Shown here piece by piece: positions 1 to 6,989 of a DNA stretch of 15,137 nucleotides. Position 1 is the first letter of the stretch. Each line of letters opens with the position of its first letter. Under the pieces are notes generated by a model. It had not been told where the DNA came from. It did no database searches and saw only the letters and a program-made list of their open reading frames with translations. A program made the translations under genes and the position numbers. Origin of the DNA: an uncultured Limnohabitans sp. (GTDB lineage: Bacteria; Pseudomonadota; Gammaproteobacteria; Burkholderiales; Burkholderiaceae_C). Where the stretch lies: assembly GCA_937928195.1 (NCBI GenBank), contig CALEYZ010000205.1, positions 1 through 15,137 on the forward strand, written 5' to 3'.

Positions 1-794
1 GCATCGAAGGCTTGGTGCACGTGTCTGAAATGGACTGGACCAACAAGAACGTGGCACCTTCCAAGATCGTGTCATTGGGCGACGAAGTCGAAGTCATGGT
101 TTTGGAAATCGACGAAGACAAGCGCCGCATCAGCTTGGGCATGAAACAGTGCCGTGCTAACCCATGGCAAGAGTTCGCTCAAAACACCAAGCGTGGCGAC
201 CGCGTCAAAGGCCCGATCAAGTCCATCACCGATTTCGGTGTGTTCGTGGGCTTGGCCGCTGGCATCGACGGTTTGGTTCACTTGTCCGACTTGTCATGGA
301 ACGAAACCGGCGAAGCCGCTGTTCGTAACTACAAGAAGGGTCAAGACGTTGAAGCCATCGTGTTGGCAGTCGACGTTGAGCGCGAGCGCATCAGCTTGGG
401 CATCAAACAACTCGACGGCGACCCCTTCACCACATTCGTGACAGTGAACGACAAGGGCCAAACAGTGACGGGTAAAGTCAAAACTGTTGACGCTCGTGGC
501 GCTGAAATCGACTTGGGCGAAGACATCATTGGTTACTTGCGCGCCAGCGAAATTTCACGCGATCGCGTGGAAGACGCTCGCAGCTTGTTGAAAGAAGGCG
601 ACGAAGTCACTGCGGTGGTCGTCAACGTCGATCGCAAGACACGCAACATCCAGTTGTCCATCAAGGCCAAAGATGCTGCGGATCAAAATGAAGCCATGGC
701 TTCATTGAGCCAACAGTCTTCACGTGAAAACGCTGGCACCACCAGCTTGGGCGCTTTGTTGCGTGCCAAGTTGGACAACAACGACGCAGCCTAA
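1..794 (+). CDS. rpsA: 30S ribosomal protein S1, C-terminal part (5' end outside window)
   Basis: Ribosomal protein S1 binds mRNA on the 30S subunit and helps unwind and place it for initiation. The reading frame is open from base 3 and ends at TAA 792-794. The visible 264 residues hold three S1 (OB-fold) repeats. The first is cut (IEGLVHVSEMDW near the start, then EDKRRISLGMKQC). The second runs from GDRVKGPIKSITDFGVFVG to ERERISLGIKQL. The third, from TVTGKVKTVDARGAEIDLG to KTRNIQLSIKAKD, is more divergent. These match repeats 4-6 of the six-repeat E. coli protein, so about half of the gene lies upstream. A polar, serine-rich tail follows the last repeat, as is usual. An intrinsic terminator begins 17 nt after the stop and ihfB follows, the usual proteobacterial order. 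The identification is secure; only the 5' end is missing. Confidence 0.98.
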   Translation, partial: IEGLVHVSEMDWTNKNVAPSKIVSLGDEVEVMVLEIDEDKRRISLGMKQCRANPWQEFAQNTKRGDRVKGPIKSITDFGVFVGLAAGIDGLVHLSDLSWNETGEAAVRNYKKGQDVEAIVLAVDVERERISLGIKQLDGDPFTTFVTVNDKGQTVTGKVKTVDARGAEIDLGEDIIGYLRASEISRDRVEDARSLLKEGDEVTAVVVNVDRKTRNIQLSIKAKDAADQNEAMASLSQQSSRENAGTTSLGALLRAKLDNNDAA

Positions 795-810
795 TGGTCT
801 GCTAATGAAC

Positions 811-856
811 AAAGCCTCTTGCCTGGGCCCCTTGGGGGCTTGGGCGGAGGCTTTTT
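811..856 (+). terminator. Intrinsic terminator between rpsA and ihfB
   Basis: Perfect 8-bp outer stem AAAGCCTC (811-818) with GAGGCTTT (847-854), an inner stem GCCCC (827-831) with GGGGC (835-839), and a run of T at 852-856. It ends only about 30 nt before the ihfB start, so it probably lowers S1 read-through into ihfB rather than isolating that gene fully. Confidence 0.8.
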
Positions 857-887
857 CTATGCGTCAATCCATTTCACCTTCTCGCAC

Positions 888-1199
888 ATGACCCGCTCCG
901 ACCTCGTAGAAGCTTTGGCTGCCCGATTTGAGCAGCTGACACACCGTGACGCCGAATTTGCCGTCAAAACGGTGCTGGACGCTATGAGCGAAGCCTTGGT
1001 CAAAGGCCATCGCATTGAGATTCGTGGTTTTGGCAGCTTCACCATCAACCGTCGCCCACCCCGTGTTGGCCGCAACCCCCGCTCTGGTGAAAGCGTGCAA
1101 ATCCCTGAAAAACGTGTCCCTCACTTCAAGCCTGGCAAAGCCCTGCGTGAAGCGGTTGACCAAAAGTCATTGGACGTTCTGCACGGCAAGTCTGAATAA
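888..1199 (+). CDS. ihfB: Integration host factor subunit beta
   Basis: IHF-beta pairs with IHF-alpha to bind and sharply bend DNA at specific sites, assisting recombination, replication and transcription control. The product is 103 residues, a normal length. It starts MTRSDLVEALAARF like other IHF-beta proteins, and carries the DNA-binding beta-arm region with the HU/IHF signature (IEIRGFGSFTINRRPPRVGRNP, residues about 44-65) and the conserved VPHFKPGKALRE near residues 80-91. The frame is open further upstream to 819, but that extension would cross the terminator and has no family similarity, so ATG 888 was chosen. No clear Shine-Dalgarno sequence precedes it. A 10-codon reading frame (ATG 859 to TGA 889-891) overlaps the start as ATGA. 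The gene follows rpsA and is closed by its own terminator. Confidence 0.97.
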   Translation: MTRSDLVEALAARFEQLTHRDAEFAVKTVLDAMSEALVKGHRIEIRGFGSFTINRRPPRVGRNPRSGESVQIPEKRVPHFKPGKALREAVDQKSLDVLHGKSE

Positions 1200-1223
1200 G
1201 TGACAACCCTCCAGCATTCGAAT

Positions 1224-1251
1224 AAATAGGCCCCTTGATGGGCCTTTTTTG
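1224..1251 (+). terminator. Intrinsic terminator after ihfB
   Basis: Perfect stem AGGCCC (1228-1233) with GGGCCT (1240-1245), a 6-nt loop CTTGAT, and a six-T run at 1245-1250; a preceding AAAT can pair with part of the T run. It lies 25 nt after the ihfB stop and separates the ribosomal/IHF block from lapAB. Confidence 0.9.
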
Positions 1252-1278
1252 TTTCTGGGCATGCCATCGCTTTAGAAT
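1249..1278 (+). promoter_or_regulatory. Possible sigma70 promoter for lapAB
   Basis: A -10-like TAGAAT (1273-1278) lies 24 nt before the lapA start. A poor -35-like TTGTTT (1249-1254) is 18 nt further upstream and overlaps the T run of the ihfB terminator. The terminator just upstream means lapAB should have a promoter here, but the match alone is weak. Confidence 0.35.
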
Positions 1279-1301
1279 GACAAGGCTGCTTGAGGCCCTT
1301 C

Positions 1302-1595
1302 ATGAAACAATTTCTCAAGCTGCTTCAGTGGACACTGAACGCAGCCGTCTTTTTTACTTTGTTTGCCTTCGCGCTGAACAATCAGCACGAAGCCAAGGTC
1401 TATTTTTTCTTTGGAACCCAATGGCGTTCGCCCATGGTGCTGATCGTGCTGATCGCTTTTGCCTTGGGCATGGTGGTCGGCGTCTTGGGCATGGTGCCGC
1501 GTTGGTGGCGTCAGCGGCAAGCGGCCAAGGCCGTGCAAGTAACCACCGCCACACCCCCCACGGAACCGCAACCGGACGTACCGCATGGAACTTGA
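1302..1595 (+). CDS. lapA: LapA domain inner-membrane protein (LPS assembly protein A)
   Basis: LapA is a small inner-membrane protein that works with LapB to adjust lipopolysaccharide synthesis through turnover of LpxC by FtsH. The product has 97 residues, usual for the family. Two hydrophobic segments span about residues 9-26 and 44-68. Between them is the family's NNQHEAKVYFFFGTQW stretch, in which asparagine, 'V-F-F-' and the following hydrophobic pattern are typical. The tail is basic (RWWRQRQ) and then proline/threonine-rich. ATG 1302 is preceded by GAGG at 1292-1295, a good ribosome binding site. A TTG four codons upstream overlaps that site and was rejected. The end overlaps lapB by 11 nt, which suggests translational coupling. 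Confidence 0.93.
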   Translation: MKQFLKLLQWTLNAAVFFTLFAFALNNQHEAKVYFFFGTQWRSPMVLIVLIAFALGMVVGVLGMVPRWWRQRQAAKAVQVTTATPPTEPQPDVPHGT

Positions 1596-2742
1596 CCTCA
1601 TTTGGATTTTGATTGGCCTGCCCGCAGCCTTTGGTTTGGGTTGGCTGGCGTCTCGACTCGACTTGCGACAACTTCGCATCGACAACCGTCAAGCGCCCCG
1701 CGCCTATTTCAAAGGCCTGAATTTTTTGCTCAATGAGCAACAAGACAAGGCCATTGACGCCTTCATTGAAGCCGTCCAAAACGACCCGGACACCTCAGAA
1801 CTGCATTTTGCTTTGGGTAATTTATTTCGCCGGCGTGGTGAGTACGAGCGTGCCGTGCGCGTGCATGAACACCTGCTGTCACGCGGCGACCTGAGTTCAG
1901 CAGACCGTCAACGTGCACAAAACGCACTGGCCAAAGACTTTGTCAAAGCGGGCTTATTGGACCGCGCAGAAGACGCCCTGCGCAAGCTGGAAGGCACTGC
2001 GTTCGAGGGCCAAGCTAGGCTGGCGCGCTTGGCCATTTATGAACGTTCACGCGAATGGCCGCAAGCACGCGAAGTGGCCACACAGCTGGAGCAATCAGGC
2101 GAAGTGAGCTTCTCGGTACGCAAGGCCCATTACTTGTGCGAACAAGCACGGGAACTGAATGCACAAGGCGACGCAGCAGGCGCCGCACTCTTGCTACAAA
2201 ACGCCATGGTAGAAACACCCGATGCACCCCGCCCTCGCCTGCTTCTCGGCCAACTGCAATTGAATCAAGGACAAGCCGCGCAAGCCTGCGTGACCCTGAG
2301 CCAGTTGTTCGAATCGGGTTCTGTGGCAGCCCCGTTGGCCGCAGCGAGTTTGGTGCGTGCAGCGCAAGCTGCCAACCAAACAAGTACTGTTTTGACATTG
2401 CTCAAACAACACTACGCACAGAGCCCTTGCATCGATGTGATGGACGCCATTGTGGCGCTGGAAAAATCCGCAACGGACGCCCAAACGCTGGCACGCCATC
2501 GCTACATTGAGCATTTGAACAAACAGCCTTCTTTGTTGGCCGCATCACGCTGGTTGGCAGGCGCAGACTTGGGCAACGATGACACGCGTGTGCCTGTGCA
2601 AAAAGCGCTGGAGCAGGCCTCTCGCCCCTTGGCACGCTATCGCTGTGCGGCTTGTGGCTTCGAAGCCAAAGAGCATTTTTGGCACTGCCCTGGCTGCCAA
2701 GCCTGGGACAGCTACCCCCCTCGTCGCGTCGAGGAACTCTGA
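1585..2742 (+). CDS. lapB: LPS assembly protein LapB (TPR protein with rubredoxin-like metal site)
   Basis: LapB (YciM) is an inner-membrane-anchored adaptor that presents LpxC, the committed enzyme of lipid A synthesis, to the protease FtsH. The 385 residues match the family length (389 in E. coli). One N-terminal membrane anchor lies at about residues 5-22. Tetratricopeptide repeats fill roughly residues 40-330, with a clear unit at YFKGLNFLLNEQQDKAIDAF and the next at LHFALGNLFRRRGEYERAV. The C-terminal rubredoxin-like knuckle has four cysteines, C354, C357, C368 and C371 (RCAACGF and HWCPGC-like HCPGCQAW), all intact and needed to bind metal. The start ATG overlaps the end of lapA by 11 nt, and the pair forms an operon. 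I am sure of the family; the regulatory role is inferred from E. coli. Confidence 0.96.
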   Translation: MELDLIWILIGLPAAFGLGWLASRLDLRQLRIDNRQAPRAYFKGLNFLLNEQQDKAIDAFIEAVQNDPDTSELHFALGNLFRRRGEYERAVRVHEHLLSRGDLSSADRQRAQNALAKDFVKAGLLDRAEDALRKLEGTAFEGQARLARLAIYERSREWPQAREVATQLEQSGEVSFSVRKAHYLCEQARELNAQGDAAGAALLLQNAMVETPDAPRPRLLLGQLQLNQGQAAQACVTLSQLFESGSVAAPLAAASLVRAAQAANQTSTVLTLLKQHYAQSPCIDVMDAIVALEKSATDAQTLARHRYIEHLNKQPSLLAASRWLAGADLGNDDTRVPVQKALEQASRPLARYRCAACGFEAKEHFWHCPGCQAWDSYPPRRVEEL

Positions 2743-2823
2743 AGTAGTTTCACTGCATTGCATGCACTGTCCTTGGGTTGCAGTTTTAACTTCTGCACGC
2801 CATTCAGCAGTTGAATCAGGTTT

Positions 2824-2844
2824 GCATCACCGCTGGGGTGATGC
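2824..2844 (+). promoter_or_regulatory. Hairpin in the leader of the ComEA-like gene
   Basis: Perfect 8-bp inverted repeat GCATCACC (2824-2831) and GGTGATGC (2837-2844) with a 5-nt loop. No T run follows, so it is not a standard terminator. It ends a few bases before the AAAGGA ribosome binding site (2847-2852) of the gene at 2863 and could affect mRNA stability or initiation. The rest of the lapB-ComEA gap (2743-2823) shows no convincing promoter. Confidence 0.5.
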
Positions 2845-2862
2845 CAAATAAAGGACTTCAAC

Positions 2863-3192
2863 ATGCTGAAAAAAATCTTAACCACCACCGCCCTGCTCTT
2901 TTCACTCAGCAGTTTTGCTGCGGTTGATGTCAACAAAGCCAATGCCGCCGAACTGGATGGCATCAAAGGCATTGGACCCTCCTTGTCTGGAAAAATCTTA
3001 AAAGAGCGCAACAAGGGCAACTTCAAAGATTGGCCCGACCTGATGCACCGCGTCAGTGGCATGGGCGAGAAAAGTTCAGCCAAATTTTCAGCACAAGGCC
3101 TCACGGTCAATGGCTCGGGCTTTCAAGGGGGCGCGGCCAGTGAGCCGGCAAAAGGCAAGAGCACGGAAAAGATGAAGTCAGCCAAAATTTAA
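2863..3192 (+). CDS. ComEA-family helix-hairpin-helix DNA-binding protein, secreted
   Basis: ComEA-type proteins bind double-stranded DNA in the periplasm and pull it in during natural transformation; stand-alone short forms are common in beta- and gammaproteobacteria. The product has 109 residues. A signal peptide covers residues 1-19 (lysine pair, hydrophobic LLFSLSS core, cleavage after SFA). The mature part begins VDVNKANAAEL, and the first helix-hairpin-helix is LDGIKGIGPSLSGKIL (31-46) with the glycine-rich IKGIGPS hairpin. A second, looser one is at LMHRVSGMGEKSSAKF (60-75). The last 35 residues are a low-complexity lysine/glycine tail that may add non-specific DNA contacts. ATG 2863 has a good AAAGGA site. 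Whether the strain is transformable cannot be told from this gene alone; no other competence gene is in the window. Confidence 0.88.
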   Translation: MLKKILTTTALLFSLSSFAAVDVNKANAAELDGIKGIGPSLSGKILKERNKGNFKDWPDLMHRVSGMGEKSSAKFSAQGLTVNGSGFQGGAASEPAKGKSTEKMKSAKI

Positions 3193-3199
3193 TTTCGGC

Positions 3200-3244
3200 C
3201 CATTTGCGACTGCCAAATTTTGTTTGTCCAAAAGCCGCAAATGG
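3200..3244. terminator. Nested inverted repeat between convergent genes, possible bidirectional terminator
   Basis: Perfect 9-bp arms CCATTTGCG (3200-3208) and CGCAAATGG (3236-3244) enclose a second small stem TTTTG (3218-3222) with CAAAA (3229-3233). It lies between the ComEA-like gene (+) and the amidase gene (-), where a terminator is expected. A further weak stem AGACC/GGTCT (3251-3255 with 3270-3274) is followed by TTT. None has a classic long T run, so the call is tentative. Confidence 0.4.
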
Positions 3245-3279
3245 AAGTAGAGACCTCGCGAACTTGCACGGTCTTTACT

Positions 3280-4692
3280 TCAATGCGTTTCGGTCAAATG
3301 CGCAAGGGCCGAAAATCCTGCAGCACGCTCGATCACTTCACCGACATGCAACGCAATGTCCTCCCTAAATCGGCTCGTCACAATTTGCACCCCCACCGGA
3401 AGTCCCTCAGTCACACCCGTGGGCACAGACAAGCCCGGCAAGCCGAGTACTGCTGTGCTGAGCAATGGCGCTTGCGCCAATAAAATTTCAGCCATGCGCT
3501 CTGGTGAACCCTGATCATCGTCAATGGGAAACTGGCGTTCCCAGGAGTTAGGCATGAGAAGCACCGGGTAGCGCTCAAAGAAAACTGCCCAATCGCGCGC
3601 AATGTTGAATCGACGCGTTAATGCCTCAAGGGTTTGATCTCTGTCCCACACTGGATTGATGTCGAGATATAGCTGAAGTGCTTTGCGCAGGGCGTTGTCA
3701 CCATGTTGTTGCATCAAAACTGCCCCTGCACGGCGCATGTCATTCATTACCAAATGAAACTGCATGGCTGAGACTTCAGCAAAGTGTGGCGGTTCTACGT
3801 CCTCGACTTCATACCCTGCTGCCGCCAGCCACTGCGCAGCCTGCAAAACCGCAGCGCTGACAGTTGGGTCAACTTTTGAATGCGCCCAAGTTTTGAAAAC
3901 AGCCACTCGCGTCAATTGACTTCGGTCTGCCTGTTCAAGTGGCGCGGGTACCCACTGGGGATCGAGCACTGAGCCTCGAGACATCACCTTCAATGCCAAG
4001 CTTGCATCAGCCACAGTTCGGGTGAGCGGACCTTGCACAGACATTTGTTGATTGGTGATGATCCGATTGGGCGCACTGGCTTTATACGATGGCACACGCC
4101 CAACTGTGGTTCTAAGGCCAACCACCCCACAAGCCCATGCAGGATAACGAATCGATCCTCCATAGTCATTGCCGTGCGCAATGGCCCCCATTCCCAGTGC
4201 AGTGGCTGCTGCTGCACCCCCGCTCGAACCGCCAGGTGTGACACCAGCATTAAATGGGTTAAGCGTGCGGCCATGGAAGCTGTTGTCGGTAAACCAACGG
4301 AGTGAAAATGCAGGCGCATTGCTTCGGCCAATGATGATGGCACCCGCATCGCGCATTGACTGAACCAGTGGCGAGTCACTTGTGGCCATGTTGTTTTTCA
4401 ACGCCTCGACGCCATCTGTGGTGACCTCGTTCGCCACATCGACGTTGACTTTGATGCTCACTGGCACACCGTGCAATGGCCCCAAGGACTCACCCCGAGC
4501 TTGCGCAGCATCGGCGACATCTGCGGCATTTAACGCCGAATCAACGTTGACCATTGCCAAGGCTTTGAAGTTTGCATTGGTCTGTTCAATGCGCGCGAGT
4601 ACGCTCTCAGTCACTTGCCTAGCGGACACTTCGCGCAGAGCGATGCGAGAGGCCACTTCGGTGGCACTGAGTTTCCATAATGATTGCGTCAT
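3280..4692 (-). CDS. Amidase-signature family hydrolase
   Basis: Amidase-signature enzymes hydrolyse carboxamides to acid and ammonia or amine with a Lys-Ser-Ser catalytic triad. The 470-residue product has the whole signature: catalytic lysine K81 in PVSIKVN, the glycine/serine-rich TPGGSSGGAAAA (152-163) with cis-Ser at S156/S157, and nucleophile S180 in YGGSIRYPA. These fit a cytoplasmic enzyme, as no signal peptide is seen. Many such genes are annotated as Asp-tRNA/Glu-tRNA amidotransferase subunit A, but here no gatB or gatC is near, and the gene sits last in an operon with a receptor and an M20 hydrolase, so small-molecule amide catabolism is more likely. It starts 10 nt after the M20 stop with no clear Shine-Dalgarno, so it is probably coupled. 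Substrate unknown. Confidence 0.9.
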   Translation of the reverse strand: MTQSLWKLSATEVASRIALREVSARQVTESVLARIEQTNANFKALAMVNVDSALNAADVADAAQARGESLGPLHGVPVSIKVNVDVANEVTTDGVEALKNNMATSDSPLVQSMRDAGAIIIGRSNAPAFSLRWFTDNSFHGRTLNPFNAGVTPGGSSGGAAAATALGMGAIAHGNDYGGSIRYPAWACGVVGLRTTVGRVPSYKASAPNRIITNQQMSVQGPLTRTVADASLALKVMSRGSVLDPQWVPAPLEQADRSQLTRVAVFKTWAHSKVDPTVSAAVLQAAQWLAAAGYEVEDVEPPHFAEVSAMQFHLVMNDMRRAGAVLMQQHGDNALRKALQLYLDINPVWDRDQTLEALTRRFNIARDWAVFFERYPVLLMPNSWERQFPIDDDQGSPERMAEILLAQAPLLSTAVLGLPGLSVPTGVTEGLPVGVQIVTSRFREDIALHVGEVIERAAGFSALAHLTETH

Positions 4693-4702
4693 GTAATTTT
4701 TT

Positions 4703-5881
4703 TCAGTTTGTTAAGTAACGTTGCGTCAGCAACGCCCAATACGCCGCACCGACAGGCAAAATTTCGTCATTGAAGTCATAGCCTGGGTTGTGCACCATGC
4801 ATGCATGCGGGCCGTCGCTTTGCGTGGCACCGTTGCCAATCATGAAGTAGCTGCCAGGACAGTGCTCCAACATGAATGCGAAATCTTCACTGCCCGTGAG
4901 CGGCTGGCCTTGAACAGTGACCGCGCTCTGCCCCAACAACTCAACACCCACGCTGCGTGCCAATTTTGTTTCAGCCGGTGTATTCACCAACACGGGGTAA
5001 TCTCGTCTGTAGTCGATCTGGGCTTGGACGCCCAAGCTTTCGGCCTGAGCAGATACCAAAGCAAGAATGCGTGCTTGCAGCAAGTCACGTACCTCTCGGT
5101 CCAACGCACGCACACTGAGCTCGAGCCGAGCAGAATTGGGAATGACGTTATTGGCTTTTCCCGCCACCAAAGAGCCCACCGTGATCACAGCAGTTTGCAA
5201 AGGATTGACGTTGCGAGACACAATGGTCTGCAGCGCCATCACCATGCTGGCGGCTGCAATGATGGGGTCTTGCGTCAAATGAGGCATGGCACCATGGCCA
5301 CCTAAACCTGTCAGGGTAATGGTGACATCGTCAGACGAGGCCATGGCAGGCCCCTCAATGAAAACAAGCTGCCCTGCTGGAATGCCTGGCATGTTGTGTG
5401 CTGCAAAAATGGCATCGCATGGGAATTTTTCAAACAAACCCTGCTCAATCATGAGCTTGGCACCCCCAGGATATTCCTCAGCAGGTTGAAAAATTAAATT
5501 CAAAGTTCCAGAAAATTCCAACTCTTGTGAAATGTATTTGGCCGCTGCCATCAGCATGGCCGTGTGACCATCATGACCACAGGCATGCATCAGGCCGTCA
5601 TGAATACTCCTGTGTGCAAAGCTGTTGACTTCTTGAATTGGCAAGGCATCCATATCGGCACGAATGCCTAATCGCTTGGGGCCATTGCCCCGAACCAATT
5701 GCGCGACAAGACCTGTTGTTGCAAGGCCACGCGTGACGCAATAGCCCCAACTTTCAAGTTGTTCTGCCAACAAAGCAGCCGTGCGAAATTCTTGCAAACC
5801 CAATTCGGGGTGCATGTGCAAATCGTGACGCAAAGCTATGAATGGTGCGCTGCGTTCACGCATGGCTTGTAACAGACTCAT
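4703..5881 (-). CDS. M20 family amidohydrolase (hippurate hydrolase / N-acyl amino acid hydrolase-like)
   Basis: M20D metallo-hydrolases release amino acids from N-acyl or other amide-linked forms such as hippurate, N-acetyl amino acids or IAA conjugates. The 392-residue protein is full length. Metal ligands and active-site residues are visible: C101 and H103 in HACGHDGH, the glutamate pair E135-E136 in FQPAEE, H162 in AAHNMPG, and H364 in CMVHNPGYDF. RADMDALPI (74-82) and HPELGLQE (24-31) are also typical, as is the dimerisation domain with GGHGAMPH (194-201). No signal peptide, so cytoplasmic. Its ATG overlaps the stop of the receptor gene as ATGA (5878-5881), and it lies ahead of the amidase, so the three genes form one leftward operon. 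The exact acyl group or amino acid cannot be read from sequence. Confidence 0.92.
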   Translation of the reverse strand: MSLLQAMRERSAPFIALRHDLHMHPELGLQEFRTAALLAEQLESWGYCVTRGLATTGLVAQLVRGNGPKRLGIRADMDALPIQEVNSFAHRSIHDGLMHACGHDGHTAMLMAAAKYISQELEFSGTLNLIFQPAEEYPGGAKLMIEQGLFEKFPCDAIFAAHNMPGIPAGQLVFIEGPAMASSDDVTITLTGLGGHGAMPHLTQDPIIAAASMVMALQTIVSRNVNPLQTAVITVGSLVAGKANNVIPNSARLELSVRALDREVRDLLQARILALVSAQAESLGVQAQIDYRRDYPVLVNTPAETKLARSVGVELLGQSAVTVQGQPLTGSEDFAFMLEHCPGSYFMIGNGATQSDGPHACMVHNPGYDFNDEILPVGAAYWALLTQRYLTN

Positions 5882-6864
5882 TGCGCTTGCAAGTTGATCG
5901 ACTTGGCAATGCCTTGATACAACTTGATGTCATCGGCATAAGCTTTACCTGCTTCTTCAAGTCGCAATGCTGGCGAAGGGTCCTGCCCCATGGCGGCCAT
6001 GGTGGCCACAAAATCAGCATCAAACATCACTTTGGTCAAGGCTTTGTGCAAGGCCTCCACAATGGGCTCGGGCGTCCCCTTTTTCACGTAGTAACCGCTG
6101 CCGATGGTGTAGTGAAAACCTTTGAGCAACTTGTTTTCATCAACCGATGGAATGTGCTTGATCAAACGTTGAGGTTCGCTGGACAAAACGGCAATGAAAC
6201 GAAGCTTGCCTTCTTTTTCCATGGCCACATGGGGTGCGCCATAGGGTGTGATGAACAAGTCGATTTGACCACCCAGCAAGTCTTGAGAAATAGGTCCACC
6301 GCCTTTGTACGGTACATGGAGCATTTCAGCACCTATTTTTTTAGACAACTCCTCTCCAATCAAATGGTAGAAGCTGCCATTGCCAACGCTGGCGTAATTA
6401 ACAGGCTTGCCCTCTTTGGCCATTTTTTGAATGTAGGCCACCAGCTCATTGGCATTCTTGGCTGGAAAATCTTTGCGTGCAACGATGGCCATGGGTGCCA
6501 ATGCCATTTGCTGAATAAGGCGAAAATCTTCAGGCTTGTACTTCACCGCTTTGATGGCCAATGGCGCCAAGATCAATTCGTTGGGCGACCCTTGAAAAAT
6601 GTAATAACCATCTGCAGGTGCGCTCAATACTTTTTGTGCGGCAATGGCACCACCCGCACCGCCCAAGTTTTCAATGATGACCGGTTGCTTCAGTTCTTGC
6701 GCCAAAGCCTGGTTTACTTTGCGTGCAATGACATCCGACAAACCACCCGGTGGGTAGGGCACCATCAAGGTGACAGGCTTGTTGGGGTAGATGTCCGCAT
6801 GCGCGGGCATCAAGAGGGTGAGAGCACTGATGAGCAGCCATCCCAGGGAGATCAATCGATTCAT
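5878..6864 (-). CDS. Tripartite tricarboxylate transporter (Bug/TctC family) substrate-binding protein
   Basis: Bug receptors are periplasmic proteins that capture small carboxylate-bearing ligands for TctAB-type transporters. Burkholderiales carry very many of them, mostly without adjacent membrane subunits, as here. From ATG 6864 the product is 328 residues. A signal peptide is clear (MNRLISLGWLLISALTLL core, cleavage after AHA at about 23), followed by the family start IYPNKPVTLMVPYPPGG (25-41) and SDVIARKV. Further family marks are ENLGGAGGAIAAQKV and VPYKGGGPISQDLLGGQIDL. The frame is open 18 codons further upstream, but the internal ATG gives the signal peptide and has AAAGG about 8 nt before it. 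The ligand may be the amide-containing acid handled by the two hydrolases downstream; this is inference. Confidence 0.93.
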   Translation of the reverse strand: MNRLISLGWLLISALTLLMPAHADIYPNKPVTLMVPYPPGGLSDVIARKVNQALAQELKQPVIIENLGGAGGAIAAQKVLSAPADGYYIFQGSPNELILAPLAIKAVKYKPEDFRLIQQMALAPMAIVARKDFPAKNANELVAYIQKMAKEGKPVNYASVGNGSFYHLIGEELSKKIGAEMLHVPYKGGGPISQDLLGGQIDLFITPYGAPHVAMEKEGKLRFIAVLSSEPQRLIKHIPSVDENKLLKGFHYTIGSGYYVKKGTPEPIVEALHKALTKVMFDADFVATMAAMGQDPSPALRLEEAGKAYADDIKLYQGIAKSINLQAQ

Positions 6865-6954
6865 AAATAGGGCCTTTGGTGAGAGCGTGTAAAGCGCGAA
6901 GGTTGAAAAATTCAGCAACTTAATACTAGGCAGCCCCTATGACAAACGGAAGGC

Positions 6955-6960
6955 TATAAT
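6955..6960 (+). promoter_or_regulatory. -10 box candidate for the LysR-type gene
   Basis: A perfect TATAAT hexamer at 6955-6960 precedes the LysR gene by 56 nt. No good -35 lies 16-18 nt upstream. Its transcript would start near 6967, just before the palindrome at 6969. The complementary strand of the same spot reads TATAGC, a possible -10 for the divergent receptor operon. Confidence 0.45.
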
Positions 6961-6968
6961 TTTTCATC

Positions 6969-6989
6969 ATGACAACCAAAAGTTGTCAT
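6969..6989. promoter_or_regulatory. Operator-like palindrome in the LysR/receptor intergenic region
   Basis: Perfect inverted repeat: ATGACAAC at 6969-6976 and GTTGTCAT at 6982-6989, with spacer CAAAA. It lies between a LysR-type gene and the operon it most likely controls, directly downstream of the TATAAT of the LysR gene, so binding could cause autorepression. Confidence 0.6.

Noticed and set aside
819..887. N-terminal extension of ihfB
   Set aside because: It would run through the terminator hairpin and adds glycine-rich residues not found in IHF-beta; MTRSDLVEAL at 888 is the family start.
2824..2844. Hairpin as terminator of lapAB
   Set aside because: No T run follows the stem and the next gene's ribosome binding site begins at once.
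3280..4692. GatA subunit of the tRNA amidotransferase
   Set aside because: No gatB or gatC nearby, and the gene belongs to a catabolic operon; the amidase signature alone does not show GatA.
4721..5305. Open frame of 194 codons on the + strand opposite the M20 hydrolase gene
   Set aside because: The opposite strand encodes a complete M20 enzyme with all metal ligands; this frame is low in recognisable features.
5842..6870. Long open frame of 342 codons on the + strand opposite the TctC-type receptor gene
   Set aside because: It is a codon-bias shadow of the receptor gene; the translation shows no family motif, and the minus-strand frame has a signal peptide and conserved family sequence.
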